A stretch of DNA of 54,660 bases from Erythrobacteraceae bacterium. GTDB taxonomy: Bacteria; Pseudomonadota; Alphaproteobacteria; Sphingomonadales; Sphingomonadaceae. Of this stretch, positions 47,291-54,660 are shown one piece after another. The notes beneath the pieces were generated by a model, which saw only the letters and a list, made by a program, of their open reading frames with translations, did no database searches and was not told where the DNA came from. The position numbers and the translations under genes are program-made. Each line of letters begins with the position of its first letter. Positions within the stretch are counted from its first letter, which is position 1. The stretch lies in assembly GCA_027487015.1 (NCBI GenBank), contig JAIYEK010000187.1:1-54660 (forward strand). The letters run 5' to 3'.

Positions 47291-48810
47291 GCCGCCTCGG
47301 CGAGGCGCGCGGCTTCGCGCATCAGGTAGTCGCGGTGGCCGGGCATGGTCGCGACCTCGCCCGCCACCGCCATGCGCAGACGCTCGGTGGCGCGCTGTAG
47401 CGCATCCGGCGCGATCATTGCCGCGCGCGGATCGTGGGCCTCGGGCAGCATTCCCTGCCCGACATAGACCGCGATCCAGCTCGCATCGTAGAACAGACCG
47501 TCGGAATATTTCTCGATCCGCCCCGCGCGCCGCCACAGCTCGAGCTTGCCCGCGAGGCTGTCCGGCACCTGCATCATCCTGACATGGTTCCAGAATTCGG
47601 AATCATCACGCGTTGTGGCGTGGTAGTGGAGGATCAGGAAATCGCGCACCCGGACATATTCCATGTCGACCAGCCGGTTGAACTCGTCACGGTCGCGCGG
47701 GTCGACTGTGCCGCCAGTCGGGAACAGCTCGATCAGATAGGTGATCGCCATTTGCGCCAGATAAATCGACGTCGATTCAAGCGGTTCGAGAAAGCCGCTC
47801 GCCAGCCCGACGCCGATGACATTGTGGCTCCACGAGCGCGCCCTGCGGCCCGGACGGAATTTCAGAATGCGCGGATCGGCCAGCGGCGTGCCCTCGGCAG
47901 CGGCGATGATCGCATCGCAGGCCTGCTCCTCGGTGATGTGCGCCGAGGAGAAGACATAGCCATTGCCCATGCGGTGCTGGAGCGGGATCTGCCAGCGCCA
48001 TCCGGCGGGCATGGCGGTGGCGGTGGTGTAGGGGCGCAGGTCCGGCGTGGCATGGGTGCAGGGCATGGCAGCGGCGCGGTCGCAGGGCAGCCAGTGGGTC
48101 CAATCCTCCCACGCCTCGCCCAATTCCTGTCCGAGCAGGATCGACCGGAACCCCGAACAGTCGACGAACAGGTCGCCAACCACCCGCCGACCATCCGCCA
48201 ACGACAGGGCAACGACATCGCCGCTTTGCGCATCGCGTTCGACGCTGACCACCCGCCCCTCGTGCCGCTCGACCCCGATCTCCCGCGCGAAGTCGCGCAT
48301 GAAGGGGCCGAACAGCGTTGCGTCGAACTGATAGGCATAGCCAAAGGTCGAAGCGAGGCCGTCACCCTGCGCGGGCGGGCGGAAGCGGTTGGCCTTGGCC
48401 GCAGCCACCGCGAGCGAATAATCGCCGATCTCGCGCGCCATGCCGTGCCGCGCGAGCTCCAGCCACCAGTGGTGGAAGCCCACCCCCTGCACCTCCTCGC
48501 CGAAGGAGCCGAAGGGGTGGATGTAGCTTTCCCCGATCCGGCCGAAGTCGCGGAAGTCGATCCCCAGCTTGTAGGTGGCGTGGGTGGCCTTCATGAAGGC
48601 CGCCTCGTCGATCCCGAGCTTTTCGACAAAGCCGCGGATGTGGGGCAGCGTCGCCTCCCCCACCCCGACGATGCCGATCTCCTCGCTCTCGACCAATTGC
48701 ACACTGGCGATGCCGGGGAGGAGCTTTGCGATCCCCGCCGCGGTCATCCACCCCGCGGTGCCGCCACCGAGGACGACAACGCGGACAGGCTTGGGTGCAT
48801 CTCCCATCAT
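47287..48810 (-). CDS. Flavin-dependent tryptophan halogenase family protein 4
   Basis: VVVLGGGTAGWMTAAGIAKLL; TYKLGIDFRDF; GWRWQIPLQHRMGNGYVFSSAH; LEPLESTSIYLAQ. Confidence 0.93.
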   Translation of the reverse strand: MMGDAPKPVRVVVLGGGTAGWMTAAGIAKLLPGIASVQLVESEEIGIVGVGEATLPHIRGFVEKLGIDEAAFMKATHATYKLGIDFRDFGRIGESYIHPFGSFGEEVQGVGFHHWWLELARHGMAREIGDYSLAVAAAKANRFRPPAQGDGLASTFGYAYQFDATLFGPFMRDFAREIGVERHEGRVVSVERDAQSGDVVALSLADGRRVVGDLFVDCSGFRSILLGQELGEAWEDWTHWLPCDRAAAMPCTHATPDLRPYTTATAMPAGWRWQIPLQHRMGNGYVFSSAHITEEQACDAIIAAAEGTPLADPRILKFRPGRRARSWSHNVIGVGLASGFLEPLESTSIYLAQMAITYLIELFPTGGTVDPRDRDEFNRLVDMEYVRVRDFLILHYHATTRDDSEFWNHVRMMQVPDSLAGKLELWRRAGRIEKYSDGLFYDASWIAVYVGQGMLPEAHDPRAAMIAPDALQRATERLRMAVAGEVATMPGHRDYLMREAARLAEAA

Positions 48811-48835
48811 CGTCTCCCGCCTATCACCGCAAGGA

Positions 48836-50209
48836 TCAGCCGACCATCTCCTCGAGTTCCTTGCCCTTGGTCTCCACAATGAACTTGCTCACCAAGACAA
48901 AGCTGATCGCCGCGCTCACCGTGTAGAACAGGTAAGTTGGCGCAAGGCCGAGCCCTGATGCCATGCCGGGGAAGGTCTGCACCACGGCGTAATTCGCGCC
49001 CCACTGTGCCAGCCCGCAGACGGCCAGCGCCGAGCCGCGGATCTGGTTGGGGAACATCTCGCCCAGCATCACCCACATCACCGGGCCCCAGCTGAAGTTG
49101 AAGAAGATGACGTAGAGATTGGCCGCGACCAGCGCGATCCAGCCGGCGCTCTCGCTCAGCGTGAGGTTGCCTGCCGCATCGGAGCCCGCGCCGGAGAACG
49201 CGTAGGTCATCGCGCCCAGCGTCACCGCCATCCCCGCCGAGCCGATCAGCAGCAGCGGCTTGCGGCCAATGCGGTCGATCAGCACCAGCGCTGCAAACAC
49301 CGCCGCGATCGAGGCGAGGCCGGAGATGATGTTGCGCTCGAGCGCGACTTCCTCGGACACGCCCGCGAGCCGCCACAGCGTCTCGCCGTAGTAGAAGATC
49401 ACGTTGATGCCGACGAACTGCTGGAAGGTCGCGAGCAGGATCCCGGCCCATACGATCGGGCGGAAGATGGTGCCCTTCGCGAGCACATCGGACAGGCTCG
49501 GGGCGCGGTCGCCTGCGAAGGACTCGCGGATTTCGCCGACCTTGCGCTCCGCCTCCTCGGCACCGAACAGGCGGGTCAGCACCGCGCGCGCCTCATCCTC
49601 GCGGCCACGGTTGACGAGGTAGCGCGGGCTCTCCGGGATGAAGAGCAGCGCCACGAGGAACACCGCCGCAGGGGCGGCCTGCGCGAGATACATCCAGCGC
49701 CAGGCAGGCATGCCGCCGACCTCGCCCAGAGAATCGCCCGCGGCCTGCGCGAGGAAATAGTTGACGAGGAAGGCCGCCGTCAGACCGGTGATGATCATCA
49801 CCTGCTGCACCGTGGTCAGCCGTCCGCGGATCTTCGCCGGGGCCACTTCGGAGATGTAAAGCGGCGAGAGCACCGAGGCCGCGCCCACCGCCATGCCGCC
49901 GGCGAAGCGCGCGATCACGAACAGGGTGTGACTGTCGGTCTCGCCCTGCACGATCGCGCCGACGAGAAACAGCAGCGCGGCGATGACCATCACGCGCTTG
50001 CGGCCCAGCGCATCGGCCAGCCGTCCCGCGAGGAACGCGCCCGCCGCGCAGCCGATCAACAGCGAACCGACCGTGAAGCCCAGCCCCGCATCGTCGAGCG
50101 CAAAGGCTTCCTTCAGGCCCGCCTGCGTCCCGTTCACCGCGCCGCTGTCATAGCCGAACAACAACCCGCCGATGGTCGCCACAGCGACGATGGCGGAAAT
50201 CAGCGCCAT
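48836..50209 (-). CDS. MFS sugar porter (XylE-like sugar:H+ symporter)
   Basis: GGLLFGYDSGAVNGTQ, GRLADALGRKRVM, PLYISEVAPAKIRGRLTTVQQ, FIPESPRYLVNRGR, FQQFVGINVIFYYGETLW. Confidence 0.94.
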   Translation of the reverse strand: MALISAIVAVATIGGLLFGYDSGAVNGTQAGLKEAFALDDAGLGFTVGSLLIGCAAGAFLAGRLADALGRKRVMVIAALLFLVGAIVQGETDSHTLFVIARFAGGMAVGAASVLSPLYISEVAPAKIRGRLTTVQQVMIITGLTAAFLVNYFLAQAAGDSLGEVGGMPAWRWMYLAQAAPAAVFLVALLFIPESPRYLVNRGREDEARAVLTRLFGAEEAERKVGEIRESFAGDRAPSLSDVLAKGTIFRPIVWAGILLATFQQFVGINVIFYYGETLWRLAGVSEEVALERNIISGLASIAAVFAALVLIDRIGRKPLLLIGSAGMAVTLGAMTYAFSGAGSDAAGNLTLSESAGWIALVAANLYVIFFNFSWGPVMWVMLGEMFPNQIRGSALAVCGLAQWGANYAVVQTFPGMASGLGLAPTYLFYTVSAAISFVLVSKFIVETKGKELEEMVG

Positions 50210-50277
50210 ATTGGCGCCGCCCCGTGTAGTTTCCAAGATCCCTCTCCCCGGCTGCTTGTTGCAACCCGCACCAGTTA

Positions 50278-50291
50278 TGGTAGCGCTACCT
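50278..50291. promoter_or_regulatory. LacI-type operator in a divergent promoter
   Basis: TGGTAGCGCTACCT between the sugar porter and the aldehyde dehydrogenase. Confidence 0.8.
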
Positions 50292-50356
50292 TTGACCGAA
50301 AAACGCGCTATGGCAAGCGGCGTTTTCACAAGAGATTCGCGACAAGGCGGGAGAGA

Positions 50357-51925
50357 ATGATGATGCTGACAGGCCGGAACCTTATTGCGGGCGCATGGCG
50401 CGAAGGCGCAAGCCACTTCACCGCGCGCGAGGCTGCGAGTGGCGCAGCGCTGGAGCCTGCGTTTGCGGAAAGCTCGGCCGCCGATGTCGCCGATGCCTGC
50501 GCGGCGGCCGCTGCGGCCCAACCGATCTACGCCGCCCTTCCCCTGTCGGAACGCGCCGCCTTCCTGCGGCTGATGGCCGCCAAGATCGACGCGCTCGGCG
50601 ATACCCTCACCCAGCGCGCCATGCTGGAGAGCGGCCTTCCCGAGGCGCGGCTCAATGGCGAGCGTGGGCGCACTGTGGGCCAGCTGCGCCTGTTTGCCGA
50701 AGAGGTCGAGAACGGCGGCTGGCAGGGCCTGCGCATCGACCACGCGATCCCCGACCGCGCGCCGCTGCCCAAGCCTGACCTCAGGATGCGCAACATCCCG
50801 CTCGGCCCCGTAGCGGTGTTCGGCGCCTCGAACTTCCCGCTCGCCTTCTCGGTTGCAGGCGGGGACACGGCCTCGGCGCTCGCGGCAGGGTGCTGCGTGG
50901 TGGTCAAGGGGCACCCGGCGCACCCTGGCACCTCGGAGCTGGTCGCAGGCGCGATCCTCGAAGCGATCCGCGAGAGCGGCCTGCCCGAGGGCGTGTTCAG
51001 CCTTGTGAACGGCACCGCCAACGCGCTCGGCGAGGCGCTGGTCAAGGACCCGCGCATCGCCGCGGTCGGCTTCACCGGCTCGCGCGCCGGGGGCCTTGCG
51101 CTGATGAGCCACGCCGCCGCGCGGCCCGTGCCGATCCCGGTCTATGCCGAGATGAGCAGCGTCAATCCGGTGGTGCTGATGCCCGCCCGCCTCGAGGAAG
51201 CCGCCGAGGCGCTGGGCGCGGCCTATGTCGGCTCGCTGTCCTTGGGCGCAGGGCAGTTCTGCACCAACCCCGGGATCCTGCTGGCGGTCGAGGGCGAGGC
51301 GACCACCCGCTTCATCGCCGCCGTCGCTGCTGCGCTCGGCAACGTGCCCGCCCAGACCATGCTCACCGCCGGCATCCAGAGCGCCTATACCAAGGGCATC
51401 GAGGCCATCGCGGCGCACGGCGCGGCGCTGGTCGGCACCGGGGCGGAGGGTTCTGCCGCTTGCGGGCGGGCGCAGGTCTTCACCGTCAGCGGCGCTGATT
51501 TCCGCGCCAACCCGGAATTGGGCCACGAGGTGTTCGGTCCCTCCTCGATCATCGTCACCTGCGCCGATCTGGCCGAGGTTGCGGCGATCCTCGAAGGGAT
51601 GGAAGGCCAACTCACCGCAACGCTCCACATGGCCCCGGCCGATTACGATGCCGCGCGCTCGCTTTTGCCGATCCTCGAAAACCGCGCCGGGCGGATCATC
51701 GCCAATGCCTGGCCGACCGGCGTCGAGGTGACCCACGCGATGGTCCACGGCGGGCCCTTCCCCGCAACCTCCGACGGGCGCAGCACCTCGGTCGGCACCT
51801 TGGCGATCGCACGTTTCCTGCGGCCGGTCAGCTATCAGGACCTGCCCGCCGCGCTGCTCCCCAAGGCGCTGCTCGACGGGCCGAGCACGGTGTTGCGGCG
51901 TGTCGACGGGCGTTATGAGGCGTAG
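50357..51925 (+). CDS. Aldehyde dehydrogenase, probable 2,5-dioxovalerate (alpha-ketoglutarate semialdehyde) dehydrogenase
   Basis: GPVAVFGASNFPLAFSVAGGDTASALAAGCCVVVKGHPAHPGTSELV...AAVGFTGSRAGGLAL...GQFCTNPG; KGSADH-type family features. Confidence 0.87.
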   Translation: MMMLTGRNLIAGAWREGASHFTAREAASGAALEPAFAESSAADVADACAAAAAAQPIYAALPLSERAAFLRLMAAKIDALGDTLTQRAMLESGLPEARLNGERGRTVGQLRLFAEEVENGGWQGLRIDHAIPDRAPLPKPDLRMRNIPLGPVAVFGASNFPLAFSVAGGDTASALAAGCCVVVKGHPAHPGTSELVAGAILEAIRESGLPEGVFSLVNGTANALGEALVKDPRIAAVGFTGSRAGGLALMSHAAARPVPIPVYAEMSSVNPVVLMPARLEEAAEALGAAYVGSLSLGAGQFCTNPGILLAVEGEATTRFIAAVAAALGNVPAQTMLTAGIQSAYTKGIEAIAAHGAALVGTGAEGSAACGRAQVFTVSGADFRANPELGHEVFGPSSIIVTCADLAEVAAILEGMEGQLTATLHMAPADYDAARSLLPILENRAGRIIANAWPTGVEVTHAMVHGGPFPATSDGRSTSVGTLAIARFLRPVSYQDLPAALLPKALLDGPSTVLRRVDGRYEA

Positions 51926-51946
51926 AGGACGATGGGAGAGCGAGGC

Positions 51947-53143
51947 ATGACGCGCAGGCAGGCGATCGAAACGGGCACCGCCGCGGCAGCAGCGATGGTG
52001 GCGAGCGGGGCGCTGGCGCAGGGCGCGGCTCCTGCCGCTGCGGGCCAGCCGCTGCCCGAGGGTGTCACGCTACCCTCGGGCACTCCCAAGGCGCCGCGCC
52101 CCGGCAGCGTCGGCTTCGCGATCATTGGCCTTGGCGACTATGCGCTCAAGCAGATCATGCCGCGCTTTGCCCAGTCCGAGCGCTGCCACATCGCCGCGCT
52201 GGTCTCGGGCAATCCGGAGAAGCTGGCGCAGGTGGGCGAGGCCTACGGCGTGCCCGCCGAGGCCCGCTATTCCTACGAAAGCTTCGGCGCAATCGCCGCC
52301 AACCGCGGGGTCGAGGCGGTCTACATCATCCTCCCCACCGGCCTCCACGCCGAATGGGCGGAGCGCGCCTTTGCCGCGGGCAAGCATGTGATGTGCGAAA
52401 AGCCGATGGCGCTCTCGGCCACCGAATGCGAGCGGATGATCGCCGCCAGCGAGCGCGCCAATCGCAAGCTGATGATCGGCTACCGCTGCCATTTCGAGCC
52501 CTATAACCGCGCGGCGATGGAGCTCACCGCCAACAAGGCGCTGGGCGATCTGCGGCTGATCCGCACCGAACATTCCTACCGCCTCGGCCCGGCCACCCCG
52601 GCGACCAACTGGCGCATCGCCCGCGCGCAGACCGGCGGCGGCCCGCTCGAGGATTACGGCATCTACGGGCTCCAAGCGGCGCTCTACCTCTCGGGCGAAA
52701 TGCCCGAGCGCCTCAGTGCCTCCGCCTTCCGCCCCGAGGGCGACCCGCGCTTTGCCGAGGTCTTCGCCCATGTCGCGGTGCAGATGCACTTTCCCTCCGG
52801 CGCGGTTGCCCAGATCGTCACCTTCTACGATTCGGCCGGGATCAATATGGTCGAGGCGCGCGGCACCCAAGGTGCGCTCAGGATGCATCCGGCGACCGGC
52901 TATGGCGGCAACACGCTCGTGCTGGAACAGGGACGCGAGCGCCGCGTGATGGAACCGGGCGATCCCGAGGTGCAGTTTGCCGCGATGCTCGATCACCTCG
53001 CCGCTGCGGTGCGCGAGGGCACGCCGGTCCTCACTCCGGGCGAGATGGGCCTGCGCGATCTGCGGCTGATGGAAGCGATCTACGCCTCGGCTGCGAGCGG
53101 GCGCAGCGTGGCGCTGAACCCCGACGGCACGATGCGGGGCTAA
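51947..53143 (+). CDS. Gfo/Idh/MocA family oxidoreductase with Tat-like signal (GFOR-like)
   Basis: MTRRQAIETGTAAAAAMVASGALAQ; VGFAIIGLGDYALKQIMPRF; HVMCEKPMALSATECERMI. Confidence 0.88.
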   Translation: MTRRQAIETGTAAAAAMVASGALAQGAAPAAAGQPLPEGVTLPSGTPKAPRPGSVGFAIIGLGDYALKQIMPRFAQSERCHIAALVSGNPEKLAQVGEAYGVPAEARYSYESFGAIAANRGVEAVYIILPTGLHAEWAERAFAAGKHVMCEKPMALSATECERMIAASERANRKLMIGYRCHFEPYNRAAMELTANKALGDLRLIRTEHSYRLGPATPATNWRIARAQTGGGPLEDYGIYGLQAALYLSGEMPERLSASAFRPEGDPRFAEVFAHVAVQMHFPSGAVAQIVTFYDSAGINMVEARGTQGALRMHPATGYGGNTLVLEQGRERRVMEPGDPEVQFAAMLDHLAAAVREGTPVLTPGEMGLRDLRLMEAIYASAASGRSVALNPDGTMRG

Positions 53144-53940
53144 CCGGCGGAGAGCCCCGCCACCGCCTCCTCGAACGGCGCCTGGTCGATCACGATCGCG
53201 CCCGCGCGCGGCCGGTCGAGATCGAGGATCACCCCGAAGGCAAGCGCGATCAGCAGGTAGAGCGTGGTCGAGGCCACCCGGTGCCGCGCACGCGCTCCGG
53301 CGAGCGCATAGCCGAGCATCGCGGCCGAGATCGTCGCATAGACCGCCAGCAGCCACAGCACCCGCGCGGGCAGGTGCGCCTGGGCCAGCGCCTGCCGCCG
53401 CACCGCGCTGTCCTCGACCGCGTCATAGGCGCCCGCCAGCGCCACGGTGAGCGGTCCGGAGGGGACCTCGCGCATCGCCGCGCGGACCTTTGCGGCGAGC
53501 GGCGCACGCAGGCCTGCCGCCCGCTCCTCGGCAGCGCTGCGCTCCTCGCCATCGGCCATTTCCGCCGCCGCGAGCCTTGCTGCGGCATAGGCCTTGAGGT
53601 CCGACTGGAGCGGCCCCGCGCGCTCTGGCGGTAGGCCCTCGGCGAGCATCGCCAGATAGCCGACCGCGCTCGCCTCCTGCAGCATCAGCTCGCGCCGATC
53701 CTCCAGCCGGTCCAGCGCCATCGAAAAGGAAAAGCCCATCAACAGCGCAAGCAGGCCGAGCACGCCCGAGAGGATGAAGCCTTCATCACCCGGCGCTGCG
53801 TCATCCTTGCCGCTGCCCGCGGGGCTTAGCCGGGCGTGGACCCTCAGAGCCAACTCATGCGCGGCGATCATCGCGGCCAGCAGCACCGGCACCACCACCA
53901 CCAGCGACCATGACCAGAAGCCGTCCACAATTCCCCCCAC
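53140..53940 (-). CDS. DUF4239/bestrophin-like membrane protein
   Basis: 266 aa, TM segments at both ends; GVLGLLALLMGFSFSMALDRLEDRRELMLQEASAVG. Confidence 0.7.
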   Translation of the reverse strand: MGGIVDGFWSWSLVVVVPVLLAAMIAAHELALRVHARLSPAGSGKDDAAPGDEGFILSGVLGLLALLMGFSFSMALDRLEDRRELMLQEASAVGYLAMLAEGLPPERAGPLQSDLKAYAAARLAAAEMADGEERSAAEERAAGLRAPLAAKVRAAMREVPSGPLTVALAGAYDAVEDSAVRRQALAQAHLPARVLWLLAVYATISAAMLGYALAGARARHRVASTTLYLLIALAFGVILDLDRPRAGAIVIDQAPFEEAVAGLSAG

Positions 53941-54339
53941 AAGTCGCGGCTCACCGGAAAAGATGAGGGTGAGAGCCGGATGACGACCCTCAGGCGGCCG
54001 CCGCTTTGCCTATCATCGCGAGACTTCAGGGGGAATCCCCTTGATGAATCGCGGCACCCTAGCCGCCGGTCTGAAAAGCCGTTGCCGGTCCCCGGTCGCC
54101 CTTTCGTCGATAAAGCGTCACGCTTCGTCGGCTCCCTCGCCCGCTGCCTCCCCGGCCTGCTAGCGCTATGGCAGCGGGGAGAGCTGGTCTCATCAACAGG
54201 GCCGCGCAGGGCCCGATCCTTCGAGCGAATTGCCCGCTTTCGGATCGTCCGGCGCCATGTGTCTCCCCCTCTAAATCAATGGCCCGATTGCCTTCGGATA
54301 CCCCGAAGGACAGGGGCGGCCCGGTTGTGGAGCAGAGTA

Positions 54340-54660
54340 ATGGACCGAAGGGATTTCCTGGCGCTGAGTACCTTTTTCGCCGGCGCCACGCTGACACCAT
54401 CCATCTTTGGCAAGGCGATTGCCGCCGAACAGCTGCAGGACGGGATCGACATCGCGGTCAAGAAGCGCCTCGCTGACGCGGCGCTCGGCGCGGCGACGGC
54501 GGCGGGCGCGAGCTATTGCGACGTGCGCGTCGGGCGGTATCTGCGCCAGTTCGTCATCACCCGCGACCGCAATGTCGAGAACATCGTCAACACCGAATCG
54601 ACGGGCACCGGCGTGCGCGTGATCGCCGATGGCTCGTGGGGCTTTGCCGCGACCGGCACC
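54340..54660 (+). CDS. TldD/PmbA family metalloprotease with Tat-type signal (partial, runs off the right edge)
   Basis: MDRRDFLALSTFFAGATLTPSIFGKAIA...ALGAATAAGASYCDVRVGRYLRQFVITRDRNVENIVNTESTGTGVRVIADGSWGFAATGT. Confidence 0.85.
   Translation, partial: MDRRDFLALSTFFAGATLTPSIFGKAIAAEQLQDGIDIAVKKRLADAALGAATAAGASYCDVRVGRYLRQFVITRDRNVENIVNTESTGTGVRVIADGSWGFAATGT

Overview
The window is a GC-rich chromosomal segment, probably from an alphaproteobacterium of the Sphingomonadales/Erythrobacteraceae type (inferred from gene content). The left third (1-17.5 kb) is mostly housekeeping: rimP (partial), two PilZ proteins, a pspF/psp envelope-stress locus, sufE, a crtW-crtZ ketocarotenoid pair, leuC/leuD, an ATP-synthase zeta-like DUF1476 gene, bolA, grxD and a NUDIX gene. 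The region 17.7-53.1 kb is a large xylan/beta-glucan utilization locus. It carries two GH3, two GH5, two GH43 and one GH10 enzyme, an SGNH acetylesterase, a TonB-dependent receptor, a sugar porter, a LacI regulator, an apparently complete oxidative (Weimberg) xylose pathway, four flavin-dependent tryptophan-halogenase homologs, a JmjC-like cupin and a Tat-exported Gfo/Idh oxidoreductase. Best leads: (1) a second sigma54-type promoter with the same upstream palindrome at the same 13-nt spacing as the psp promoter, pointing at an ORF-free ~105-nt stretch that ends in a strong intrinsic terminator (candidate stress sRNA); (2) a tandem array of small membrane/coiled-coil proteins downstream of pspABC sharing an 'RLxVLERIxTDRG..xEIEALR' motif, plus an in-frame N-terminal extension of PspA; (3) halogenase homologs, one lacking the catalytic motifs, placed inside a LacI-operator-defined xylan regulon; (4) a GH5 enzyme with two repeated C-terminal domains of unknown type. 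All calls come from reading sequence and the supplied ORFs; no database search was run.
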